DNA from: CAVLDP01 sp963661945
GTDB lineage: Bacteria; Bacillota; Clostridia; Lachnospirales; Lachnospiraceae
Direction of reading: 5' to 3'
NCBI GenBank assembly: GCA_963661945.1
Contig: CAVLDP010000038.1
Location: 1-8,054 of the forward strand
DNA length: 8,054 bases
Below are positions 1 through 6,676 of the stretch, in pieces. Below the pieces are notes generated by a model that saw only the letters and a program-made list of their open reading frames with translations, was not told the origin of the DNA and did no database searches. A program made the translations under genes and the position numbers. The first letter of the stretch is position 1. Every line of letters starts with the position of its first letter.

Positions 1-411
1 TCTGTATTGTTTTCTGCGTTTGAGGATAAAAGAGGGATAAACCCAGTAAGAATTACTGTAATGGAATATAAGTATGAAAATAGAAATAAAATTCATGTAA
101 TTATTTCATTGCCAACAATAGACATAAAAAAAGCTGGGATCCAGGGGATTCCTCTTTGGAAGGAGATCCCTAACCCAACTTGTAAATATAAATTAGCGGA
201 TTTACTTACAGTTGTCAAGAATAACCCAGATGCAGATTCATTGGGTAAATACATACCAGCAGAATTTGCTACAACAAGAAAAGATGCGCCAACATTGCGT
301 GTACTTGATGAGGATAAGGTTCATTCTGTCAAGGTAGATGCGTATGCACCAGCATTTTACTCTAAGCTTGAACAGATAAGACAAGTTTCCCTTCAATGTA
401 ACTCAGACTGA
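1..411 (+). CDS. Unknown protein, C-terminal part (gene starts outside the window)
   Basis: The reading frame is open from the first base of the window to a TGA at 409-411, giving at least 136 residues, so this is the C-terminal part of a longer gene. The first possible start in frame (TTG at 7) has no ribosome site, which favours an upstream start. I do not recognise the family. What can be seen: a beta-rich first third with alternating hydrophobic residues (around ITVMEYKYE and IHVIISLP), then a Lys/Asp-rich mixed region, then a short helical end (FYSKLEQIRQVSLQ). There is no membrane segment, signal peptide, cysteine motif or obvious catalytic signature. Base composition and codon choice (AAA, ATA, AAT) are visibly more AT-rich than in the genes to the right, which may mean acquisition or mobile-element cargo; this is inference. 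Its last 19 bases overlap the end of the opposing MATE gene. No T-tailed hairpin follows it. Confidence is moderate that it is coding; the function is unknown. Confidence 0.55.
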   Translation, partial: SVLFSAFEDKRGINPVRITVMEYKYENRNKIHVIISLPTIDIKKAGIQGIPLWKEIPNPTCKYKLADLLTVVKNNPDADSLGKYIPAEFATTRKDAPTLRVLDEDKVHSVKVDAYAPAFYSKLEQIRQVSLQCNSD

Positions 412-1727
412 AAAATCCTCTTATATTGCATCGCAAAGTAAATCATCTCTGCGATGGCTGTGAGAATCCACATCACAGGATAGAGCAGATAGAGTGACTC
501 TAGCGTGTGAAAATGAGCAAAAATTGTATAAATCCATACGATACGTAGAACAACGGTGCCTATGACTATGATAATAGTGGGTACCGTTGTTTTGCTAAGA
601 CCACGACAACCAGCTGTTGCATTGTCCATAAAGCTTGATATGCAGTAGGATGGCGCCATGACAGAGATTCGCTTGGCTCCCTCAGCAATAACGGCAAGAT
701 CACTTGTGAATAGTAGAAGAAATGGATCGCAGAATGTGAATATAAGTAGGCCAAGAATTAGTCCGAGAGCGAAGGAATAGGTGTTGGCAACGATGTAGGA
801 TTTAAGCACACGGTCTGCTTTACCGGCACCATAGTTTTGTGCAATGAAGGTGGTGCTTGCTGTGTAGAAAGCATACATCATTTCGTATACGATACTGTCC
901 GCATTTGCTGCAGCAGAGTTGCCCTCGACAGTTACGTGGTCGAAGCTGTTGATTGCCGACTGGACGAAGAGGTTGGCTACTGCAAATAGGGTGAATTGTA
1001 TGGAAGCTGGAATGCTGATTGCCAGAATTCTTCGGGCAATGACTTTGTCGAAATGTAAGTCACTATAAGAGAAGCGGTAATCTCCCTGAGCATTCTGGGT
1101 GGCGCGGAAGATTAAAATCGCGGAGATGTACTGCGAGATGATGGAAGCAAGCGCAACACCAGATGAAGCCATATGGAAAATGATGACAAATATCAGATTC
1201 AAAATGATGTTAAAGACACCAGCGATAGCCAGGTACTTAAGGGGCTTCTTCGTATCTCCTGCGGCGGAGAGAATAGCATTGCCGAAGTTATAGATGGCCA
1301 GTGCCGGGGAACCTAACATATAGATGCGAAAATAGAGAATCGCTCCGTCAATAAGCTCATCCTTGGTGCCCATTATAGTTAGAATGGGACGAGATAAGAG
1401 GATTCCGATAAGCAGGACTAAGAAGCCTGTGGCAATACAGATGAGAAAGCCGGTATGTACGCACTTTCTTTCATTTTCGATGTCTTCTGCACCGATGAAA
1501 AAACCAGTCAGGGAGTTGACGCCTCCGGCCATGCCCAGGAATAGTCCGGTGGTCAAGGTAATAAGAATAGAGGTAGATCCTACAGAGCCAAGTGGAATTG
1601 GCCCTGCGAATTTACCTACCACAGCTACATCTGCCAGGTTGAAAAACACTTGAAGCAGATTCGTAAACATAAGAGGGATGCTATAAAGTAATATATTCTT
1701 CCAGAGATTTCCCTGACGCATATCCAT
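393..1727 (-). CDS. MATE family efflux transporter
   Basis: Inner-membrane cation-coupled exporter of the multidrug and toxic compound extrusion family (NorM/DinF-like). The 444 residues match the usual length (about 440-460) and form around 12 hydrophobic helices in two halves. Family signs are the N-terminal stretch with IPLMFTNLLQVFFNLADVAVVGKF (residues 17-40), the small-residue-rich NFGNAILSAAGDTKKPL (147-163) and its second-half counterpart DNATAGCRGLSKTTVP (368-383), and the FIAQNYGAGK loop (294-303). The start is ATG at 1727, with AAGGA overlapping the stop codon of the reductase upstream; an ATG two codons later is possible but less well spaced. The 13-base gap to the aldo/keto reductase puts both in one transcript. 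The substrate cannot be told from sequence; the pairing with a redox enzyme suggests export of a toxic or modified small molecule, which is only inference. No terminator is visible after it, and its end overlaps the converging unknown gene by 19 bases. Confidence 0.93.
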   Translation of the reverse strand: MDMRQGNLWKNILLYSIPLMFTNLLQVFFNLADVAVVGKFAGPIPLGSVGSTSILITLTTGLFLGMAGGVNSLTGFFIGAEDIENERKCVHTGFLICIATGFLVLLIGILLSRPILTIMGTKDELIDGAILYFRIYMLGSPALAIYNFGNAILSAAGDTKKPLKYLAIAGVFNIILNLIFVIIFHMASSGVALASIISQYISAILIFRATQNAQGDYRFSYSDLHFDKVIARRILAISIPASIQFTLFAVANLFVQSAINSFDHVTVEGNSAAANADSIVYEMMYAFYTASTTFIAQNYGAGKADRVLKSYIVANTYSFALGLILGLLIFTFCDPFLLLFTSDLAVIAEGAKRISVMAPSYCISSFMDNATAGCRGLSKTTVPTIIIVIGTVVLRIVWIYTIFAHFHTLESLYLLYPVMWILTAIAEMIYFAMQYKRIFQSELH

Positions 1728-1740
1728 AGTGAGTCTTTCC

Positions 1741-2772
1741 TTATACGGTTACTTCCCCAGCTAGAACCAACTTGTAGTCAGCTAGATTCTTCTTCAGAAG
1801 CTCTGGGGTGTTGAGTTCATATGGGCATTTGGATTTACATTTGCCACAGTTGACGCAGGACTCAATCTTCTTCATTTCTTCCTGCCAGAAATCATTAAGC
1901 CAAGCATCAGATGGTGCACGACGCAGCATGAGGCTCATGCGGGCACACTGATTGATGGTAATCCCTTGTGGACAAGGCATGCAATAGCCACAGCCACGGC
2001 AGAAGTCACCAGTTAGTTCCTTGCGGTCTTCTTCGATGGCAGTAAGAAGCTCTGGCGTAAGACTAGGTGCATCGTCCATGTAAGATAACCATTCTTCTAA
2101 CTCAGACATTCTCTGGATGCCCCAGATTGGAAGCAGGTTATCAAACTGACTCATATAGGCATAGGCCATCTTGGAATTGTTGATGAGGCCACCAGCGAGA
2201 CCCTTCATAGCGATAAAGCCAATGTTATGTTCCTTGCAGGAATTCACAAGTGCAATCTCACGGTCACCGGATAAGTAAGAGAATGGGAACTGCATGGTCT
2301 CGTATAGACCAGATGCGACGCAATCCTCAGCGACACCAATCTTGTGGGCAGTGATTCCGATGTGGCGGATGATACCCTGGCGCTTTAGGTCTTCCATGAG
2401 TTCATACATCCCAGAACCATCGCCTGGCTCAATACATCGATCTGCGCAGTGGAATTGATAGATGTCGATGTAGTCAGTCCTTAGATTCTTAAGAGAAGTG
2501 TCAAGCTGCTCCTTCATCTCCTCTGTATTATGAGCCATGGTCTTCGTGGCAATATAGATGTCGGAACGCACGTCGGAGAGCGCAGCACCCAGCTTCTCCT
2601 CACTGTCAGAATAGGCTCGTGCAGTATCGAAGAACCTGATTCCACCATCGTAAGCGGCCCGAAGGATGTCAATTGAGGTCTCCATATCATCACGCTGAAT
2701 TGGAAGAGCGCCAAAGGCATTCTGTACAACTGTGATGCCTGTAGAACCAAGTGTGATTGTCTTAGCTTTCAT
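1741..2772 (-). CDS. Aldo/keto reductase with C-terminal 2x[4Fe-4S] ferredoxin-like domain
   Basis: Cytoplasmic oxidoreductase of the aldo/keto reductase superfamily. Residues 1-235 form the barrel domain. The catalytic tetrad is visible as Asp49 (FFDTA), Tyr54 (RAYSDSE), Lys77 (ATKTM) and His108 (YQFHCAD). The C-terminal part carries two iron-sulfur motifs: Cys258/261/264/267 (CRGCGYCMPCP, the shortened spacing typical of this AKR subgroup) and Cys306/309/312/316 (CVNCGKCKSKCP). The length of 343 is slightly short for this subgroup, often about 370-380. The ferredoxin tail suggests electron exchange with the anaerobic redox pool rather than simple NADPH-only chemistry; the substrate is unknown. 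The start is ATG at 2772 with AAAGAGGA upstream and about 8 bases of spacing. It is the first gene of a two-gene operon with the MATE exporter and is divergent from ispF. Identification is firm at superfamily level; no specific gene name is justified. Confidence 0.94.
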   Translation of the reverse strand: MKAKTITLGSTGITVVQNAFGALPIQRDDMETSIDILRAAYDGGIRFFDTARAYSDSEEKLGAALSDVRSDIYIATKTMAHNTEEMKEQLDTSLKNLRTDYIDIYQFHCADRCIEPGDGSGMYELMEDLKRQGIIRHIGITAHKIGVAEDCVASGLYETMQFPFSYLSGDREIALVNSCKEHNIGFIAMKGLAGGLINNSKMAYAYMSQFDNLLPIWGIQRMSELEEWLSYMDDAPSLTPELLTAIEEDRKELTGDFCRGCGYCMPCPQGITINQCARMSLMLRRAPSDAWLNDFWQEEMKKIESCVNCGKCKSKCPYELNTPELLKKNLADYKLVLAGEVTV

Positions 2773-2811
2773 GTGATTATCCTCTTTTCTTATAGATACT
2801 TGATAAATGAA

Positions 2812-2840
2812 ATTATAGCATTGCTTTGCTGGGATAAATA
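2812..2840 (-). promoter_or_regulatory. Probable sigma-A promoter for the reductase-MATE operon
   Basis: On the minus strand the sequence TGCTATAAT gives a perfect -10 hexamer (2812-2817) with the extended TG-n element. About 17 bases upstream the -35 region is poor (TATTTA at 2835-2840), as often tolerated with an extended -10. The -10 lies about 40 bases upstream of the start codon, leaving a leader of roughly 30 bases. No operator or riboswitch-like fold is evident. Part of the 152-base divergent spacer shared with ispF. Confidence 0.6.
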
Positions 2841-2868
2841 GTCTGATTTTCCTTATGGTTTTCTTCCT

Positions 2869-2897
2869 TTCTTGTAGAATTTGTATTATACTATTAT
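2869..2897 (+). promoter_or_regulatory. Possible promoter of the ispF-cysS-mrnC-rlmB-sigH operon
   Basis: TTCTTG (2869-2874), a 17-base spacer and TATTAT (2892-2897) form a plausible but imperfect sigma-A promoter ahead of ispF. An overlapping alternative is TTCCTT (2864-2869) with TATACT (2887-2892), also spaced 17. Either would give a very short leader of about 20-30 bases. It is the only intergenic space before the five-gene operon, so a promoter is expected here; the exact hexamers are uncertain. Confidence 0.35.
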
Positions 2898-2914
2898 GGA
2901 CTTTTTGTAATGTT

Positions 2915-2920
2915 AGGAGA
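2915..2920 (+). promoter_or_regulatory. Ribosome binding site that fixes the ispF start
   Basis: AGGAGA lies 4 bases before ATG at 2925, which begins MRVGIGYDVHR, the normal IspF N-terminus. An earlier in-frame ATG at 2910 would have this site inside its coding region and no site of its own, so 2925 is the better start. Confidence 0.8.
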
Positions 2921-2924
2921 TCGT

Positions 2925-3482
2925 ATGAGAGTAGGAATCGGTTATGATGTGCACAGACTTGTGCCTGATCGTAAATTAATCATAGGTGGAGTAGAGATTC
3001 CACATGAACTGGGACTTCTGGGACATTCGGATGCAGATGTGCTGCTTCATGCAATTATGGATGCAATGCTTGGTGCTTGCGGCAAGGGTGATATTGGTGC
3101 TCATTTTCCAGATACCGATGAGAAGTTCCGAGGAATATCTTCCCTGAAGTTACTCGAATATACGCGTGATATCCTGCTTGAGGATGGATATGTGGTATCG
3201 AATCTGGATGCAACAGTGATTGCCCAGAAGCCAAAGATGAGGCCTTATATAAGTCAGATGGAAGAGAATGTAGCAAATACTCTTGGTATTGACTTGAGTC
3301 AGGTGAATATCAAGGCTACGACGGAAGAGGGCTTAGGCTTTACCGGAACAGAAGAGGGAATTAGTGCACAGGCAATCTGTATGCTGACGAACTTCTATGA
3401 GGGAAGCAGCCTGGCATATGATTCAGATGCTGCATGCAGGACTTGCGGTGGTTGTGCGAAGAAGGAAGAAGTAGGAGATTAG
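2925..3482 (+). CDS. ispF: 2-C-methyl-D-erythritol 2,4-cyclodiphosphate synthase (IspF) with a Cys-rich tail
   Basis: Fifth enzyme of the non-mevalonate (MEP) isoprenoid pathway. It converts CDP-methylerythritol 2-phosphate to the 2,4-cyclodiphosphate with release of CMP, normally as a cytoplasmic trimer with one zinc per active site. The N-terminal GIGYDVH gives metal ligands Asp8 and His10, with His42 as the third. HSDADVLLHAIMDA (34-47) and KATTEEGLGFTG (130-141) are the family signatures. The conserved fold ends near residue 155, whereas this protein has 185 residues: the extra tail is acidic and ends with CRTCGGCAKK (Cys171, 174, 177). This is longer than the usual 155-160. The rest is complete, so activity is expected. 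First gene of the operon; the cysS start lies 4 bases after its stop. ispD, gltX and cysE, which sit beside ispF in Bacillus, are absent here. Confidence 0.95.
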   Translation: MRVGIGYDVHRLVPDRKLIIGGVEIPHELGLLGHSDADVLLHAIMDAMLGACGKGDIGAHFPDTDEKFRGISSLKLLEYTRDILLEDGYVVSNLDATVIAQKPKMRPYISQMEENVANTLGIDLSQVNIKATTEEGLGFTGTEEGISAQAICMLTNFYEGSSLAYDSDAACRTCGGCAKKEEVGD

Positions 3483-3486
3483 TGAG

Positions 3487-4908
3487 ATGAGGATTTATAA
3501 TTCATTAACCAGATGTAAGGAAGAATTTAAGCCGATGGTAGATGGCAAGGTGTCAATGTATGTCTGCGGACCAACGGTATATAACTATATTCACATTGGC
3601 AATGCCCGTCCAATGATTGTCTTTGATACGGTGCGACGTTATATGGAATATAAGGGACTTGAAGTCAATTACGTATCTAATTTTACAGATGTAGATGACA
3701 AGATTATCAAGAAGGCAATTGAAGAAGGGGTTTCTTCGGAAGAGATTTCGAAGCGATATATCGAGGAATGTAAGAAGGATATGTCAGACCTTAATATCAA
3801 GCCGGCTACAACACATCCTCTTGCAACGGAAGAGATTCCTGGCATGATTGATATGATTCAGACCCTGATTGATAAGGGACATGCATATGTAGCAGAGGAT
3901 GGTACCGTGTATTATCGCACACGTTCCTTTGCAGAATATGGCAAGCTCTCTCACAAGAATATAGACGACTTGGAGGGCGGACATAGAGACGATGCGCATG
4001 CGCTCAAGGTATCGGGCGAGGAGCAGAAGATGGATGCATTAGACTTCGTTCTCTGGAAGCCGAAGAAGGATGGAGAGCCATATTGGGAGTCTCCTTGGTG
4101 TGATGGTAGACCAGGATGGCATATCGAGTGTTCTGTTATGTCCAAGAAGTACCTTGGAGATTCTATCGATATTCATGCAGGCGGAGAGGATCTGATCTTC
4201 CCACATCATGAAAATGAGATAGCCCAGTCTGAGGCGGCAAATGGTGTGACATTTGCGAATTACTGGATGCATAATGCTTTCCTTAATATCGATAATCGCA
4301 AGATGAGTAAGTCACTGGGCAATTTCTTCACAGTTCGTGAGATTACTGAGAAGTATGATCCTATGGTGCTTCGATTCTTTATGCTGAGTGCCCATTATAG
4401 AAGTCCACTTAACTTCAGTGCGGATCTAATGGAAGCTGCGAAGAATGGTCTTGATCGTATTCGAACCTGTGCAGACAATCTTACCTTCCGCATGGAGCAT
4501 GCGCTAGAGGATACTATGACAGAGGAAGAGAAGACGATCCTTGCTGGAACAGATGTCTTCGTAACCAAGTTCGAAGATTCTATGGAGGATGATTTCAATA
4601 CAGCGGATGCGATTGCTGCCATATTTGAGCTTGTGAAATATATCAATACAAATCTTACGGAGGGGGCATCTAAGGAGCTTGCCCAGAATTTCCTTGATCG
4701 ACTACAGCTTCTTATGGATGTCTGCGGCGTTGAATTGACAGAACAGGCAGAGCTTCTTGATGAAGAGGTTGAGAATCTTATTGCGGAGAGACAGGCTGCT
4801 CGTAAAGAGAAGAATTTTGCACGCGCAGATGAGATTCGTGACAAATTACTTGCTATGGGTATTGTACTTGAGGATACCAGAGAAGGCGTAAAATGGAAGA
4901 GAGCCTAA
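3487..4908 (+). CDS. cysS: Cysteinyl-tRNA synthetase
   Basis: Class I aminoacyl-tRNA synthetase that charges tRNA-Cys with cysteine in the cytoplasm using ATP. The 473 residues match the usual length of about 460-470. The Rossmann-fold signatures are present: HIGN at 36-39 (HIGH motif) and KMSKS at 272-276. Zinc ligands that sense cysteine are Cys27 (MYVCGPTVYNY), Cys215 (WHIECS), His240 and Glu244 (DLIFPHHENE), spaced as in the E. coli enzyme (Cys28, Cys209, His234, Glu238). The C-terminal DALR-type helical region follows, and the protein ends in VKWKRA. The start is ATG at 3487, using AGGAG at 3473-3477 inside the end of ispF. It overlaps mrnC by 16 bases, so the two are translationally linked. 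No T-box leader precedes it, because the gap to ispF is only 4 bases. Confidence 0.98.
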   Translation: MRIYNSLTRCKEEFKPMVDGKVSMYVCGPTVYNYIHIGNARPMIVFDTVRRYMEYKGLEVNYVSNFTDVDDKIIKKAIEEGVSSEEISKRYIEECKKDMSDLNIKPATTHPLATEEIPGMIDMIQTLIDKGHAYVAEDGTVYYRTRSFAEYGKLSHKNIDDLEGGHRDDAHALKVSGEEQKMDALDFVLWKPKKDGEPYWESPWCDGRPGWHIECSVMSKKYLGDSIDIHAGGEDLIFPHHENEIAQSEAANGVTFANYWMHNAFLNIDNRKMSKSLGNFFTVREITEKYDPMVLRFFMLSAHYRSPLNFSADLMEAAKNGLDRIRTCADNLTFRMEHALEDTMTEEEKTILAGTDVFVTKFEDSMEDDFNTADAIAAIFELVKYINTNLTEGASKELAQNFLDRLQLLMDVCGVELTEQAELLDEEVENLIAERQAARKEKNFARADEIRDKLLAMGIVLEDTREGVKWKRA

Positions 4909-5327
4909 ATCATAAGATTAAGAATAGATTTCAATTAGAAGATGTAGATATTCGTACCTATTCACCGCTGACATTGGCCTTTCTGGGGGATGATGTCTTT
5001 GACATTGTGATTCGGTCCCTTGTGGTGAATCACGGGAATATCTCGCCCAATAAGCTTCAGAACAAATGTAGTAAGATCGTGAAGGCGTCAGCTCAGGCGG
5101 CTATGGCAGAGGCTTTGCTTCCTTATCTAACTGAGGAGGAAGCGGATATTTATCGAAGAGGCCGCAATGCCAAGTCAAAGTCTGTTGCGAAGAATGCATC
5201 GGTTTCTGACTATCGAGCTGCAACCGGCTTTGAGGCTTTGATGGGTTATCTCTATTTGAAAGAGGAATCAGATCGAATTCTTGAATTAATTCAGATGGCG
5301 CTTACTATGACAGGTATAGAGATTTAG
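4893..5327 (+). CDS. mrnC: Mini-ribonuclease III (23S rRNA maturation)
   Basis: Small RNase III-like endonuclease with the catalytic domain but no double-stranded RNA binding domain. In Bacillus subtilis it trims both ends of 23S precursor rRNA in a dimer. At 144 residues it has normal Mini-III length. The RNase III-like signature is at residues 28-38 (LAFLGDDVFDI), with Asp33 the likely metal-binding catalytic acid. The second acidic helix is at 111-119 (TGFEALMGYL region, Glu114). The basic stretch RRGRNAKSKS (88-97) is the conserved family loop. The usual GDAVYE-type motif reads GDDVFD here, a mild variation. Translation starts at ATG 4893 within the end of cysS, in a different frame, with AGAAGG at 4881-4886 as ribosome site. 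The position directly after cysS and before rlmB is the conserved Firmicutes order and supports the call. Confidence 0.95.
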   Translation: MEESLNHKIKNRFQLEDVDIRTYSPLTLAFLGDDVFDIVIRSLVVNHGNISPNKLQNKCSKIVKASAQAAMAEALLPYLTEEEADIYRRGRNAKSKSVAKNASVSDYRAATGFEALMGYLYLKEESDRILELIQMALTMTGIEI

Positions 5328-5339
5328 TGGAGATATACT

Positions 5340-6080
5340 ATGAGAAATGAAGAATCTATCATTGAGGGACGTAATGCAGTTCTTGAGGCAATGCGTTCCG
5401 GCAAGACGATTGATAAGATATTTGTTTTAGATGGATCCCTTGATGGGCCAACCAGGACAATTCTTCGGGAGGCCAAGAAACAGGATATCATTGTCAATAA
5501 AGTAGCAAAGGAGAGACTGGATCAGATTTCTTCGACGGGAAAGCACCAGGGTGTGATTGCTTATGCTGCTGCCTATGATTATGCTACCGTTGAAGACATC
5601 TTAGAGAATGCCAGGTCTAAGGGAGAAGAACCATTTATCTTCTTATTAGATGAGATAGAAGATCCGCATAATCTTGGCGCGATTATTCGTACGGCGAATC
5701 TGTCCGGAGCGCATGGCGTGATTATTCCGAAGCATAGGGCAGTTGGCCTTACCGCTACCGTGGCGAAGGCTTCTGCAGGTGCAATCAATTATACCCCTGT
5801 TGCCAAGGTGACCAACATTTCTAAGACGATTGAGTCCTTGAAGGAAGAGGGCTTGTGGTTTGTTTGCGCTGATATGGGTGGAACGTCCATGTATGACCTG
5901 AATCTGAAGGGTCCGATTGGCCTCGTGATTGGCAATGAGGGATCAGGTGTCAGTGATCTTGTGAAGAAGAATTGTGATTATATCGCTTCTATTCCGATGA
6001 AGGGAGATATCGATTCTCTTAATGCATCTGTTGCATGTGGTGTATTAGCTTATGAGATTGTGAGGCAGCGACTGCAATAG
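5340..6080 (+). CDS. rlmB: 23S rRNA (guanosine-2'-O-)-methyltransferase RlmB, TrmH/SpoU family
   Basis: S-adenosylmethionine-dependent 2'-O-methyltransferase, expected to modify G2251 (E. coli numbering) in the peptidyl-transferase P-loop of 23S rRNA. Residues 7-80 form the L30e-like substrate-binding domain (IIEGRNAVLEAMRSG start, STGKHQGVIA at its end). The SPOUT catalytic domain follows with motif 1 at 104-119 (DPHNLGAIIRTA, Asn111 and Arg117), motif 2 at 194-204 (GLVIGNEGSGV) and motif 3 at 218-239 (IPM then SLNASVACGVLAYE). The length of 246 is typical. It starts 12 bases after mrnC with a good GGAGA site. It is the counterpart of Bacillus YacO, which also follows the Mini-III gene. A related tRNA or rRNA target cannot be excluded, but context favours RlmB. 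Confidence 0.94.
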   Translation: MRNEESIIEGRNAVLEAMRSGKTIDKIFVLDGSLDGPTRTILREAKKQDIIVNKVAKERLDQISSTGKHQGVIAYAAAYDYATVEDILENARSKGEEPFIFLLDEIEDPHNLGAIIRTANLSGAHGVIIPKHRAVGLTATVAKASAGAINYTPVAKVTNISKTIESLKEEGLWFVCADMGGTSMYDLNLKGPIGLVIGNEGSGVSDLVKKNCDYIASIPMKGDIDSLNASVACGVLAYEIVRQRLQ

Positions 6081-6082
6081 CT

Positions 6083-6676
6083 ATGGATAAGATTTCGGAT
6101 GAGGAGCTTGTATCTAGAATTCAGGCTGGCAAGGAAGAGTGGGAGAATGTTATTCTCGTTAGATATGAGGATCGGATTCTATCCTGGGCTAGGATGAAGC
6201 ACCTAAGCTTTGTGGCGGGAGGCGATTTGGACGACCTGCTTCAGGAGGGCAGACTTGGACTTCTGAAGGCCATGTATGCTTATGATGATGCGAAGGGAAA
6301 GTCCTTTTCCTCCTTTGCTAGAATCTGCGTTCAGAGTCAGATGATAAGTTATGTGATGGCAATGACGGCAGATAAGAATAAGATTCTAAATGAAGCAGTT
6401 TCGCTATCTTCTAGCGACGAGGAAGGAGAGGAACCGCTGCTGGAGCGTCTGCCTGGACCTTCAAAGGATCCGGAGAGCAAGGTGATTGCGAAAGAGAGCT
6501 ATGCGGAACTCTGGGAGGAAGCAAAAGAGACGCTGTCCTCCTTTGAACTTCAGATATTTCCGTTTTACCTAAGAGGTTATACCTCAGGGCAGATTGCGGA
6601 TTTGCTTCACATGAATGCCAAATCCGTAGACAATGGCATTCAGAGAATTCGTCGTAAGATTATTATAGAGGCATAA
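6083..6676 (+). CDS. sigH: SigH-like RNA polymerase sigma factor (sigma-70 family, group 3)
   Basis: Alternative sigma factor resembling Bacillus SigH/Spo0H, which drives early stationary-phase, competence and sporulation genes. Region 2 is seen at about 25-105, with the core-binding helix at 48-66 (DLDDLLQEGRLGLLKAM). Region 4 is at 150-193, with LRGYTSGQIADLLHMNAKSVDNGIQRIRRKI as the helix-turn-helix, close to the SigH form KSIDNALQRVKRK. An acidic linker (110-121) joins them. The length of 197 is a little short against 218 in B. subtilis. Region 2.4 differs: where Bacillus has ATRQKH this protein has MTADKNK, so its promoter choice may differ. It begins 2 bases after the rlmB stop (TAG-CT-ATG) with no Shine-Dalgarno at normal distance; the nearest GAGG is 17 bases away, implying coupling to rlmB translation. 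The NYN-domain gene yacP, usual between rlmB and sigH in Bacillus, is missing. The family call is firm; the sporulation role is inferred. Confidence 0.85.
   Translation: MDKISDEELVSRIQAGKEEWENVILVRYEDRILSWARMKHLSFVAGGDLDDLLQEGRLGLLKAMYAYDDAKGKSFSSFARICVQSQMISYVMAMTADKNKILNEAVSLSSSDEEGEEPLLERLPGPSKDPESKVIAKESYAELWEEAKETLSSFELQIFPFYLRGYTSGQIADLLHMNAKSVDNGIQRIRRKIIIEA

Noticed and set aside
136..170. GGGATC / GATCCC with inner TTCC / GGAA hairpin inside the unknown gene
   Set aside because: No T run and it lies within open coding sequence; may be chance, and no mobile-element end is visible.
429..456. CATCGCA / TGCGATG inverted repeat as a terminator for the unknown gene or for MATE
   Set aside because: Seven-base stem with a 14-base loop and no adjoining T run on either strand; it is MATE coding sequence.
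1363..1653. 96-residue plus-strand open frame opposite the MATE gene
   Set aside because: Antisense shadow of transmembrane coding sequence, Pro/Arg/Lys-rich with no start signal.
2910..2924. Earlier ATG start for ispF adding five residues
   Set aside because: The AGGAGA ribosome site lies between it and ATG 2925, and the family N-terminus begins at the later ATG.
3415..3487. T-box or other leader ahead of cysS
   Set aside because: Only 4 bases separate ispF and cysS, leaving no room for such a leader, and the ispF frame is intact to its stop.
4395..4844. 149-residue Ser-rich open frame on the minus strand
   Set aside because: It lies wholly inside cysS, has low-complexity Ser/Arg composition typical of an antisense shadow, and no ribosome site or family resemblance.
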